From positions 7,780,448 through 7,844,447 of the forward strand of contig NC_081552.1 in the NCBI RefSeq assembly GCF_963082655.1: 64,000 nt of DNA, written 5' to 3'. This stretch comes from Stomoxys calcitrans. Taxonomy: Eukaryota > Arthropoda > Insecta > Diptera > Muscidae. Numbering within the stretch: position 1 is the stretch's first letter; each line of letters starts with the position of its first letter. The notes beneath the pieces were generated by a model. The model was given only the letters and a program-made list of their open reading frames with translations. It was not told the origin of the DNA and did not search any database. This document shows, piece by piece, positions 21,606-32,769 of this stretch. A program made the translations under genes and the position numbers.

Positions 21606-22861
21606 TTTTATATAAATCCATGTTGTTTAAGATATATTTCATCTCTCTCTCTCTCTCTTTCCATTTTTATCTGTTTTGAACTTAGGATTTGTTCAGATGT
21701 GTTACTGGAATCTATTTTTGTAAGCATACATTACCGGGCAACATTTCCTTTGCATATACGAGGGCGTGTTAACATAACTCAGCTATAGCATATTGAAAGC
21801 CAAGTTATTGCAATTTTTCTTTCGTTTAACATTCTATTTTCGCACTTTTCGCAACATTAAATGCTAAATTTATGACTACATATTCACGAGATATTCATGG
21901 AGCATTGTGACAGCACTCCTTTCTATGAAGATGTTCTTTGGCACTCGAAAACGCTATTAAAACGCCTTTATATATGTATGTGACAATTTGCATGGCTTCG
22001 CATCAATAGGAGAAACGGAGGCGTTCTCATGTCACATAGTATTTTTGTTTTCACAAATTTTTGCATATGGGGTTTCAAAACCGGCATTGTTTTTCGCAGA
22101 CTACAGCATGCATGTAAATGAATTCTCAATATTTTACGGAATTTTATTGACACCTTCATTACATACATGGGCTAGGCACTCTAAATTTCGGCGTATACAC
22201 TCATAATTTCCACTTCAATGATTAGATTGAATTAAAGGTTTCCGCCTGCTAGCTAGCTAGCTATCTAGGCAGTCAACCCCAAAATTGAATTTTTTTGTGT
22301 ACAATGCTCAGTCTGAGGGCCCTATCAAGCAAACAAGTAACAATTTGTAAAATAATCGCGAATAACACAGACCGGTATAGAATTTCCATTTTACTGCCAT
22401 TACTGGAAACGAATGGCAAATTATTCTCATTGAATGAATGCATGAATAAGGACGCGCTGAACAAATCAATAATGGCAAATAATTGTCACAATTCGTATGC
22501 AGCTCTATGGCATATAAAAGCTTGTAATTTGTATAACCTTTTGCCTAAGTGTATATTTCAATCCATATAACCCAGCCACCCTTAATGCCCACACTTTTTA
22601 GACGTTTATGCTTATAATGCTTTGCAAAGCCTTGTATATGCCCTGTGCTCAGTTTCATAGGCATCAATCGATGTTGACATGTCATAAAAATCAAAACACA
22701 TTATCAGCATTTACATACACTCAAATTCTTTTTAGTGCAATCATACAGGGTGACGCACAAAACAGAGGACAGAAAATGACCAACATTATTGGCAATAAAA
22801 GTCTTAAAAATATACCACAACAAAAATTTTGTCAAAAAGTTCAAAAAAAATTATATTTGTT
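21606..22861. other. No recognised feature
   Basis: About 1.25 kb without a recognised gene or transposon. Small low-complexity tracts are TCTC repeats at about 21640-21660 and CTAGCTAGCTAG at about 22247-22262. Short open frames (22295-22570, 22608-22898) show no domain. Confidence 0.45.
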
Positions 22862-22864
22862 TTT

Positions 22865-24096
22865 TATACCCTCTACCATAAGATGGGGGGTATACTAATT
22901 TCGTCATTCTGTTTGTAACTACTCGAAATATTCGTCTGAGACCCCATAAAGTATATATATTCTTGATCGTCGCGATATTTTATGTCGATCTAGCCATGTC
23001 CGTCCGTCTGTCCGTCCGTTCGTCTGTCTGTCGAAAGCACGCTAACTTCCGAAGGAGTAAAGCTACCCGCTTGAAATTTTGACTTCTTGAGCCTCTAGCG
23101 TGCGCAATTCTTATCCGATTGGAAAGAAATTTTGCACGATGTGTTTTGTTATGATATCCAACAACTGTGCCAAGTATGGTTCAAATCGGACCATAACCTG
23201 ATATAGCTGCCATATAAACCGATCTTGGGTCTTGACTTCTTGAGCCTCTAGAGTGCGCAATTCTTATCCGATTGAAATGAAATTTTGCACGACGTGTTTT
23301 GTTATTATGTCCAACAACTGTGCGAAGTATGGTTCAAATCAGACCATAACCTGATATAGCTGCCATATAAACCGATCTTGGGTCTTGACTTCTTGAGACT
23401 CTAGAGGGCACAATTCTTTTCCGATTTGAATGAGTTTTTGCACGACGTATTTCGCCATGATATCCAGCAACTGTGCTAAGTATGGTTGAAATCGGTACAT
23501 AACCTGATATAGCTGTCATAGAAACAGATCTGGGGATTTGACTTCTTGAGCTTCTAGAGGGCGCAATTCCTATCCGATTTGGCTGAAATTTTGCATGACG
23601 TATTTTATTTTTACTTTCAACAACTGTGCCAAATAAGGTTCAAATCGGTTCATAACCTGATATAGCTGCCATATAAACCGATCTGGGATCTTGACTTCTT
23701 GACCCCTAGAGGTCGCAATTATTATCCCATATGCCTGAAATTTTGTACGACGGATCCTCTCATGACCATCAACAAACGTGTTTATTATGTTCTGAATCGG
23801 TCTATAGCCCGATATAGATCCCATATAAATCGTTCTCTCTATTTTACTTCGTGAGCCTCAATGGCCGCAATTCTTATACGAATTGGCTGAAATTTTACAC
23901 AGGTCTCCAACATATAATTTAATTGTGGTCCGAACCGGACCATATCTTGATATCGTTTTAATAGCAGAGCAAATCTTTTCTTATATCCTTTTTTGCCTAA
24001 GAAGAGATGCCGGGAAAAGAACTCGACAAATGCGATCCATGGTGGAGGGTATATAAGATTCGGCCCGGCCGAACTTAGCACGCTTTTACTTGTTTT
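22865..24096 (+). mobile_element. Family A element, full length, five core units
   Basis: 5' end TTATACCCTCTACCATAAG, conserved region CATAAAGTATATATATTC, GATCTAGCCATGTCCGTC and a TCCG-rich run. A deletion of about 100 bp follows GCTTGAAATTTT at about 23080. Five 150-154-bp core units each carry GACTTCTTGAGCC and TGATATAGCTGCC. The 3' end is GATCCATGGTGGAGGGTATA then TTCGGCCCGGCCGAACTTAG and CACGCTTTTACTTGTTT. Very similar to the copies at 34303 and 39370, so amplification was fairly recent. Layout and conserved block match Drosophila DINE-1/Helentron-associated elements; no replication-helicase gene is present. Confidence 0.9.
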
Positions 24097-24106
24097 ATAT
24101 ATAAAA

Positions 24107-26065
24107 CTAGCTGACCTGGACCCGCTCCACTGCGCCTTCTTTTACTTTATATGGAAAAAAGTTTCCTTCGAATATTTATTTTCGACAATTAAAGAGCTTT
24201 TAGTGAAATACCGTGCAACGAAAATAGTATATCGCTTGACTAACAATTTAACAATATAAGTGCCTTTGTCCGAATCCCATATGATCTTTATTGGTCCACG
24301 AATTTAAAATTGGATGTAAGGTGTACTCCATTCTTAAAATACTTTTTTTCAGCCCGCTACTCTCATAATATATGATTTAGGGGGTGTTTTCGGGGGTGAG
24401 GTGGTCCCCCAGGCACTTGGCCCTGAAAAAATATCAGCATCCTGCTCTTCTTTCAAAAGCCATTTATTTAAACCCGATATTGCCATTGGTTTAGGGGAGT
24501 TTATACGATGAGGCGTCCCCCAAACTCCTGGCCGAAAATAGGTTATCAAATTCGTTTTCTAATCTTAAATACCACATATTGGCATGGTCGAAAATTTTTT
24601 ACCCCTTGCGGGGAGTTTTGGGGAAGGGGTGATTCCCTAAATACATGGTCCTAAATTTGGATATCAAATTCGTATTCTACTCCCAAATACCTTTATAGGA
24701 GCTCCATATTGCGATGGTCACTAAAAAATTGCTGCTTGTGGGGTATTTTGGAAAAGAGGTTGACCCACAGAAAATTGGTCCCGAAAGTGGGAATCAATTC
24801 TTGCTCTACCCCCAAAACCTTTCATTAAATCTCCACATTGGCATGGTGGGTAAATATGGCCGATTTAGGGGTGTTTTGGGGATTAGGGTGGTCCCCAAAA
24901 CACTAAGCCCGGAAAATATATCAGCATCGTCTTCTATTCTCATATATCTACATAACATTTATTTGAACCCCATATTTTGGGAAAGGGGTTGACCCACAGA
25001 AAATTGGTCCCGAAAGTGGGTATCAATTCTTGCTCTACCCCCAAAACCTTTCATTAAATCTCCACATTGACATGATGGGTAAATATGCCCGATTTAGGGG
25101 TGTTTTGGGGATTGGGGTGGTCCCCAAAACACTAAGCCCGGAAAAAATATCAGCATCGTGTTCTATTCTCATATATCTATATAACATTTATTTGAACCCC
25201 ATATTTTGGGAAAGGGGTAGACCCCCGGAAAGTTGGTCCCGAAAGTGGGTATCAATTCTTGCTCTACCCCCCAATACCTTTCATTTAAGCTCCACATTAA
25301 CATGGTCGGTATATATGGCCGATTTAGGGGTGTTTTTGTTTTATCGGCAACGTGCTCTATTCTCATATATCTATATATCATTTATTTGAACCCCATATTG
25401 CCATTGGCCTCAAAATTGGATATCAAAGCCGTTTTCAAATCTCAGTTAAACTCCTTATTGCAAAAGTCAGCAAATATGTCCGGTTTGGGGTATTGGCCTA
25501 AAAACTATAAATATTTAGCTCCACTCTCTTTACGACCCAAATTGTCTTGGTGAGCAAATTGTCCTATTTGGGGGTTGTTATGGTGGTGGGACGTCCCCTA
25601 GACAGTTGATCCCTAATGTTGATATCAGATACGTGGTCTACTCCCACATACCTTTAATTTGAGCCCCATATTTCCATAGTCGGCAAACGTGACCGACTTG
25701 GGGGGTGTTTTGTGGGATGGGCGGCCACTCAGTGAGTTGGCCTTGAAAATATATATCAGATTCGTGTTCCACTCTAAAAACCCTCTTATTTGAGCCTCAT
25801 ATTGCAAAAGTCAGCAAATACTTATTATTTGGGTGGTGTTGTGTGGGTGGGATGGGCCCATAGACACTTTTCCCAAATATTGATATCAGATTCGTGCTTT
25901 ACTCCCAAATGCCTTTCATTTGAGCCCCATATTGCTATGGTCCTAAATTTGTCCCCTTTGGGGGATGTTTTTGGGGAGAGGGGGCCCCCCAAACACTTGG
26001 TCCCATATTTGGATATCAGATTCTAACTCTACACTCAAATACCTTTTATTTAAACCCCATATTCC
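24107..26065 (+). mobile_element. Family B element with 5' module and long core
   Basis: 5' module: ACTAGCTGACCTGGACCCGC, CTCCACTGCGCCTTC, TTTATATGGAAAAAAGTTTC, TATTTATTTTCGACAATTAA, then CGAATCCCATATGATCTTTA (24270-24290). The core of 125-135-bp units starts at about 24365. The 3' module is missing; the core ends at about 26065 in AT-rich sequence. It starts 10 bp after the 3' end of the preceding family A copy. A 230-bp higher-order repeat is embedded at 24755-25395. Confidence 0.85.
24755..25395 (+). repeat. Higher-order tandem repeat, period about 230 bp
   Basis: The block starting GTTGACCCACAGAAAATTGG occurs at 24758 and 24988, and a more diverged copy (GTAGACCCCCGGAAAGTTGG) at 25217. 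Copies one and two are nearly identical, far closer than adjacent 130-bp units are to each other. That indicates a recent duplication of a dimer-sized unit. Confidence 0.88.
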
Positions 26066-27610
26066 CATATTTCAAAAAATTTTAAAGAAATTTTTTGAAA
26101 TATGAAATATTCTTAATTTTTTCTATAGAAAATTTTATCAAGGTTTTTTACAGAAAATTTCTAAATAAAGAAAGTTCACAATATTTTTTTCTTTAGAAAA
26201 TTATGTCCTTAGTAGATTTTAGAAAAAAGGAAATCGGGAGCTAAATCTAATTCTGCACCGAATTATACGAAATTCACTAGTAATGTCGAGAGTAATAAAA
26301 ATCTTTCCTGCCAAATTTCGAGTGCAACGGTTAACAAATGTTTTCAAAATTGTTTCTATTGAAAAATGCTATCCAAAACTCTTTTTATAGAAATTTTCGA
26401 AGATGTCACTTTTTTTCCCACCCTGTACAATTATCATATCTTGCATTTGAAACACTAATTTATCGCCTATGAGTCACTCTCCTACTGGCGGCTACTGTTG
26501 TTTCGTCAACCATCAGTGTTGATGAAGGGCATTCTCGTAAGGCTGAGCACTTGTTTGGCATGGAATGTCAAAAATGTGGAGATAAACATTTCACTTTTAC
26601 AATCTCGCAAGTGAGTGACATTTACGGCTTCTCATCACAACAAAAATCACCATCGTCAAAAAAAAATCCAAAGTAACTGATGATTTCTATGCAAACTAGT
26701 TTCTGCTTCAGTGTGCATTGTAGATTCTTTTGCCAGGGCAGCAAAACCGTGAACATGATTTTATTGCATTTTTATCACAAATTTTTTGCCCTCATGGAAG
26801 ATGGCTAGGATGGGGGATTCAATGCTGCCACATAAAATTGAGCATATTTTGCTATTATCGACAAATTCCTTTCGAGCGCAACTAATTATGCTGTTTTAGT
26901 TACAGTTTTCTATAGACGAAGTGAGGCATGATGCAGCAAAGGTTCATGAGTTGATGCATCATCCCCATGCCGTCCTTTTTCTTCTGAGTAACTCACCCCT
27001 ACCAAGTTTTTGTTGGCGAAATTCCTCGACGCGGCAATGTAACCCTCACATTTGGCAAAAATTTTATTTAATAACTCTCCTAAGTTGGACATTTATGAGT
27101 TTCTGCTCACTTCTGGTTTTTAACTCATTTGCGAAAAATTTCTATTTTACGATTGCGATTTTCAGCATGAACTGAAGCGAGGCAAAAATTTAAAAACCCC
27201 AACAGCTGTTGGCCATGCAACTTATAAAATTTTTGCATACTTTGATCTGCAGCACGTGTTTTATGACTTTCTTTTGCAGCGAATAAGCCCCCACGGTAAA
27301 ATTTTGCCAATTTCAAATTGCGGCTTGGTAATGAGAGAGCTCTTTTTTGGTTTTTAAATTAAGCTGAGCAATTACTTTTTTTTTTTTTGCACTGACATCT
27401 CATTGTATCTTCTTTTTTGCATATATTAAAAGGTCGTAAAATTTAAGGCGCTTTCTTTACTTTACTTCTTTGGTAAATAATTTAAAAGCCATAAAATTGG
27501 TAGGTTCGAAAAAAATCTCATTTGATGATTAGCATATAAAGGCTTTAGCACATCGTAAAATTTTAAATGGCTAAAAATATCAATTGTTAATTTTATGAGG
27601 CAAATATATT
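26066..27610. other. AT-rich repeat-like tract, then unassigned sequence
   Basis: 26066-26420 holds degenerate copies of a TTTCTATAGAAAATTTT-like motif. From 26420 to 27610 I recognise nothing. The short frame 26921-27175 has no domain. Confidence 0.45.
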
Positions 27611-27611
27611 A

Positions 27612-27690
27612 ACTGTAATCGGACAAAAATTGCGGCTTGTAAGGATTCAATGAGTCAAATCGGGAGATTGGTTTATATGGGAACCAGGGA
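27612..27690 (-). repeat. Family A core scrap
   Basis: CGGACAAAAATTGCGGCTTG and AAATCGGGAGATTGGTTTAT on the plus strand are minus-strand core sequence. The fragment is cut off at both sides. Confidence 0.6.
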
Positions 27691-28049
27691 CGTAGAAAGT
27701 ATTTTATTTTGGGGGGGCTCACCCCATATTTGTTCAAAATCAAAATATAGACAAACAAATTCTTCTGCTTAAATTTTTTATTTAAAATTGTAGTCGCTAC
27801 AGGGTGAAAGAACTAACCCATCGGCGGTTATATATGGTCATAAAGACAGAGCTAAATTTTAAATTGCTTGCCAACACACTATTTATAAGCCTATCCTAGT
27901 TTTTCAAATCCGTCAAAATATACTTGACTTTGCTAATATCTTTGTTTAATTGTGATAGTTTCGTCGAATAAGTTTAAGCATTTTGATGACATTTTAATTT
28001 GCTCTCAAACTAAATTTATGATTTCAACAGATTATTTTTTAAGGATATA
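27691..28049. other. No recognised feature
   Basis: AT-rich sequence beginning with CAGGGACGTAG and a G run. A similar CCAGGGACGTAGCCAGG occurs at 28745 in the same orientation. No inverted partner was found, so I do not call a transposon. Confidence 0.35.
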
Positions 28050-28285
28050 TTGGGTTGCCCAAAAAGTAATTGCGGATTTTTTAAAAGAAAGTAAATACAT
28101 TTTTAATAAAACTTTGAATGAACTTTAATCAAATATACTTTTTTTACACTTTTTTTCTAAAGCAAGCTAAAAGTAACAGCTGATAACTGACAGAAGAAAA
28201 ATGCAATTGCAGAGTCACAAGCTGTGAAAAAATTTGTCAACGCCGACTATATGAAAAATCCGCAATTACTTTTTGGGCAACCCAA
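28050..28285. mobile_element. Mariner-type MITE, copy 3, intact
   Basis: TTGGGTTGCCCAAAAAGTAA at the left and its complement (TTTTTGGGCAACCCAA) at the right, with TA at 28048-28049 and 28286-28287. Length 236 bp. Best-preserved copy in the window and a good reference for the family. Confidence 0.95.
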
Positions 28286-28289
28286 TAGA

Positions 28290-28690
28290 TGCATTATAGA
28301 CCGATCTCTCGATTTAATGTCTTGGGCCCATAAAAGGCGCATTTATTGTCCAATTTCGAAGAAATTTGGGACAGTGAGTTGTGTTAGACCATTCAAAATT
28401 CTTATTCAATTTGACTCAGATTGGTCCAGATTTGGATAAAGCTGCCATATAGACCGATCTCTCGATTTTGGGCCCATAAAAGGTGCTTTTATTTTCCGAT
28501 ATCGACGTACTTTGGATCAGTGGGTTGTGTTAGGGCCTTCGACATCCTTTCTTAATTTGGACCAGATTTGAATATAGCTGACATATAGACAGTTCTCTCG
28601 ATTTAAGGTCTTGGGCCCATAAAAGTCGCATTTATTGTCACATGTCGCCAAATTTTTACGAAGAGCAATCTACATTAAAAAAAATAATAG
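28290..28690 (+). mobile_element. Family A core, TTGTGTTAGGCC subfamily
   Basis: About three core units with CCGATCTCTCGATTTAATG, CTTGGGCCCATAAAAGGCG and GGGACAGTGAGTTGTGTTAG. This core type is distinct from the GACTTCTTGAGCC type and also occurs at 29880-31000 and 59050-59560. Neither end is present. Confidence 0.75.
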
Positions 28691-28812
28691 GTTTCACATA
28701 AAGGGAATTTCCGCCAAGTAAACTTGTTTTCTGAAAAACATTGGACTTTGTTACAGACCAGGGACGTAGCCAGGAGGGGGACTTATGCCCCTACAGCAAA
28801 AAAAAATTAATT

Positions 28813-29490
28813 TTTATACCATAGGATGGGGGTATACTAATTTCGTCATTCTGTTTGTAACTCCTCGAAATATTCGTCTAAGACCCGTCCGTCCGACTGT
28901 CTGTCGTAAGCACGCTAACTTTCGAAGGAGTAAAGCTAGCCGCTTGAAATTTTGCACTTCTTATTGGTGTAGGTCGGTTGGGATTGCAAATGGGCTATAT
29001 CGGTCCACGTTTTGATATAGCTGTCATATAAACCGATCTTGGATATTGACTTCTTGAGCCTCTAGAGGGCGCAATTATCGTCCGATTTAACTGAAATTTT
29101 GCATGAGGTGTTTTATTATGACTTCCAACAACTGTGCTAAGTATGGTTTAAATCGGTCCATAACCTGATATAGCTGCCATATAAACCGATCTGGGGTCTT
29201 GACTTCTTGAGCCACTAGAGGACGCAATTATTATCCGATTTGGCTGAAATTTTGCATAAGGTGTTTTTTATGACTTTCAACAACTGTGCTAAGAATAGTT
29301 CCAATCGGTCCATTATCTGATATAGCTTCCATATAAACCGATCTGGGGTCTTGACTTCTTGAGCCACTAGAGGACGCAATTATTATCCTAATTAGGTGAA
29401 ATTTTGTACTCCGGCTTCCTTTATGACTTTTAACATACGTGTCGAAAATGGCATGAATCTGCTTATAGCCTAATGCAGCTCCCCTATCAG
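28813..29490 (+). mobile_element. Family A element, 5' part and core, 3' truncated
   Basis: 5' end TTTATACCATAGGATGGGGG, a shortened conserved region (CCCGTCCGTCCGACTGTC), then core units with GACTTCTTGAGCC at about 29050, 29205 and 29355. At about 29490 it jumps into family B core (AGACACTTGGCCCTGAAAAA) with no 3' end. Confidence 0.82.
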
Positions 29491-29735
29491 ACACTTGGCC
29501 CTGAAAAAATATCAGCATCGTTCAAATACCATTTATTTAAACCCCAATTTGCCATTGGTTTAGGGGAGTTTACACGATGAGGCGTCCCCCAAACACATAG
29601 CCCCAAAATAGGTTATCAAATTCGTTTCTAATCTCAAATACGTTTCATTTGAGCCACATATTGGCATGGTCGAAAAATGTTTACCCTTTGGAGGGTGTTT
29701 TGGGGAAGGGGTGGTGCCTTAAATATATGGTCGAA
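29490..29735 (+). repeat. Family B core fragment
   Basis: Two units with GGTTTAGGGGAGTTTACACG, GATGAGGCGTCCCCCAAACA and TTTTGGGGAAGGGG, closely resembling 24420-24660. Bounded by truncated family A copies on both sides. Confidence 0.8.
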
Positions 29736-31195
29736 ATATTCATTTCTGACCCTATAAAGTATATATATATTCTTGATCATCGTAAAAACCTAAGACCATC
29801 ATGCCATGTCCATCCGTCTGTCTGTTGTAGTTTGAAGATGGGCTATATCGGACTATATCTTGGTATAGCCCCCAAATAGTCCGATCCGCAGATTTAGGGT
29901 CTTAGGCCCATAAAAGCCACATTAATTATCCGATTTTGCTGAAATTTGTAACTGTGAGTTATGTTAGGCCTCTCAATATCCTTCGGTCCAGATTTGGATA
30001 TAGATGCAATATACACCGATCTCTCGATTCAATGTCTTGGGCCCATAAAAGGCGCATTTATTGTCCGATTTTGTCAAAATTTGGGACAGTGAATTGTGTT
30101 GCAAATTGCAAATTTTGTCCATAAACATTCCACTAAGGAACAGGGGAAAACTTCTCACATATCAATGAGTGCAGTCCGATTCAAGTTTTAAGCTCAATGA
30201 TCCCCCTTGATCCCCCTTAAGCCCCCTTTCTATAACCGAATCCGAACGACGTGCCGTGCGACAATGCGACACCTCTTTGAAGAGAAATTTTACATGGCAT
30301 GGTACCTCACAAATGTTGCCAGCATTAGGAGGGGAAAACCACCGTTGAAAATTTTTTCTGACAGTCTCGCTAGGACTCGAACCCAGGAATTCAGCGTCAT
30401 AGGCGGACATGCTAACCTCTGCGCTACGGTGGCCTCCTAGAGAGTTGTGTTAGGCCCTTCAAAATTTTTATTCAATTTGGCTCAGATTGGTCCAGATTTG
30501 GACAAAGCTGCCATATAGACCTATCTCTCGATTTTGGGCCCATAAAAGGCGCATCTATTGTCCCATATCGCCAAATTTCGGACAGTGAGTTGTGTTAGGC
30601 CCATCGATATCCTACTTCAATTTGGCCCAAATCGGTCCAGATGTGGATATAGCTGTCATATAGACCGATCTCTCGATTTTGGGTCCATAAAAGGCGCATT
30701 TATTGTCCGATGCCGCCGAAATTTGGGACAGTGAGTTGTGTTAGGCCCTTCGCCATCCCTCTTCGATTTGGCCCAGATCGATTCAGATTTGGATATAGCT
30801 GCCATATATACCAATCTCTTGATTTAAAGTCTTGGCCCCGTAGAAGGCGCATTTATAATCCGATTTCGCTGAAAGTGGACACTGTGACTTATGTCAGGCT
30901 TGTTGACATCAGTGTGGTTTATGGTTATGATCGGTCTATTTTTGGATATGGCTACCAAAAAAAAAAAACAATACTTTGTTCTACAAAATTGAAAAATTAC
31001 TTGTATTTATTAGACCACTCAATGTCTGTGTCGAGTCTGGTCCAAATCGGACCATATTTCGATATAGCTGTTAAGGGGACATAAAATATGAATTTTTTAC
31101 CGGACTATGACGAAAGGTGGTTTACATATATACTCGAGGTACTGGGTATCCAAAGTTCGGCCCGGCCGAACTTAACGTCTTTTTACCTGGTTTAA
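29736..31195 (+). mobile_element. Family A element, TTGTGTTAGGCC subfamily, with nested SINE
   Basis: A conserved region (CCCTATAAAGTATATATATA, GCCATGTCCATCCGTCTG), about seven core units with GGGACAGTGAGTTGTGTT, and 3' end GAGGTACTGGGTATCCAAAG, TTCGGCCCGGCCGAACTTAA, CGTCTTTTTACCTGGTTT. The extreme 5' end is missing. A SINE lies at 30101-30441. Near 31009 the copy holds the uninterrupted TTAGACCACTCAATG site into which the 59642 retrotransposon inserted in a sister copy. Confidence 0.85.
30101..30441 (-). mobile_element. tRNA-derived SINE, well preserved, with target duplication
   Basis: On the minus strand the head has an A box-like TAGCGCAGAGGTTAGCATG (about 30405-30427) and a perfect B box GGTTCGAGTCC (complement at 30373-30383), the internal RNA polymerase III promoter of tRNA-derived SINEs. 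The body includes CACTCATTGATATGTGAGAA, as in the 14097 copy. It is flanked by GAATTGTGTT (30091-30100) and GAGTTGTGTT (30442-30451), a near-perfect 10-bp target duplication of host family A sequence. Mobilisation would need a partner non-LTR reverse transcriptase; which one is not shown. Confidence 0.92.
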
Positions 31196-32765
31196 AATAA
31201 ATTGTCCTTATCGAAAAGGATGCCAAGTTCATTCTAAGCCTGTTACTTAATTTCAATTCAAATTTTTACCAATGAAAGGCTAATCTCAGTTGGTAATTTA
31301 ATCTCTTTAAGAGTTTATTTGGATGTTATGAAGCACAATTATATTGAAGGTCCTCCAGTTTCCCACAACTCCATTAGGTTTTGAATAATTCGTCATGCTA
31401 TAAATAAAACAAAAACTAATTTTGGGACTTGTTGTTTTCGCACATTAAAATGCCAGCTTTGGGATGGATACGTCTTCACTGCGTAAATAATACCAAACAA
31501 TGTATGTTCCTTAGAAGTTCTTGTGTTTTTTTTTTGTACCTGGCAGCCACTTGTGTGTTGCTCTAATGGTTTTTGCCATTGGACATACCAATATTTTTGT
31601 ACCTTAGGCGAAACTTTAAAACTTGCAATATTCCGAGCTTACCAAGCTGCTCAATAGACTGACTGCTATTTGCTCAGTCAAAACAAGAAAGGAAAAAATG
31701 TCGTGTGTGAGAATGTGTCTATACCAGCGATGAGCACCAAATAGCAATTATTTAGAAGCCCATGGGCCAGCTTGGGATTTTATTCTTTTTTACGTACACA
31801 GTAAAGTGCAATAGTGTGAGTATTTTTTCCCACCACTGGTCTATACACTCAAATATTATTCTTTCTCTCTAGTAGGAGAGGCACAAGCGAAATATATTGA
31901 TCCTGTACACGATTAATTTTATGCGGCTATCGTATTATAACAAAATATAATAAGCAAAGCTAGTTACGTTCCATAATCCTACGTTTATGGCTAACGTTTG
32001 ATATGTTGAAGCGAAACGTAATACGGTTACAATGAAAGAAAAGCCTCGTGCTAAAAGTATTTTGTTTGTCCTAAAAATATCCCAAACGTTTCATTTTTTG
32101 CAAGTACATTCTGCTTATATGATGTCGGTAAATTCTCCTTCGAACTTTATTAAAATCGATCGAAATTCGGTTTTCGAATGGATGTCTGTGGAAATATACA
32201 TCCAGCTATTGCCGTATATGCTTATAACTTGCATGATGTCTCATACAAAAAAAAATTAGGAAAATGTCGTTTGGAAAAATGTTATTGAAATATATTGAAG
32301 TTTCGGAAAAGTCGCGGAAACCTTTAATTGTTCCGCTAGCGGAATTTTACAGTTATGATTTGTTTTCATTTTCATACCAAAAGAAGTTTTTATCTGCACT
32401 TATGATTTTATTATTTTTATTTTCGAAATAAATGAAAAAAAAAGAAACTAAAAGAAAAGAAACAACAAGAACTATTGAAACCACTAAAAATAAATGATGC
32501 CGACAATGATGTCAAGCGTTGCCACTAAAATTTCTTTTTACCGTTTTCCTCAGTATAAACAGAGAAATGCTTTTCCGCCTATTTTTTTCCAGCGTTTCGC
32601 CGACCTTTTTTTATATGGCATTTAACAGCATTTCGCCTGAGAAGCTAACCAGAATACTTAGATTTTGAAAAAAATGTTCGTTAAAATGTCATTAAAATTT
32701 TGTTTTAAGTAAGAATTTCATAACAATTTTTTCATTAAGAAAAAAAGTTTTTGAGTAAATTTTGT
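31196..32765. other. No recognised feature
   Basis: About 1.57 kb of A/T-rich sequence that appears unique in the window. Open frame 32032-32259 starts at an ATG but shows no domain or neighbouring exon evidence. Confidence 0.45.
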
Positions 32766-32769
32766 TTTT

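Noticed and set aside
27684..28765. A transposon bounded by CAGGGACGTAG at 27684 and 28745
   Set aside because: The two copies are in the same orientation, have no inverted partner, and a MITE and family A sequence lie between them.
30373..30427. A tRNA gene
   Set aside because: A and B boxes are present, but the acceptor stem does not close and the sequence continues into a SINE body with a target duplication.
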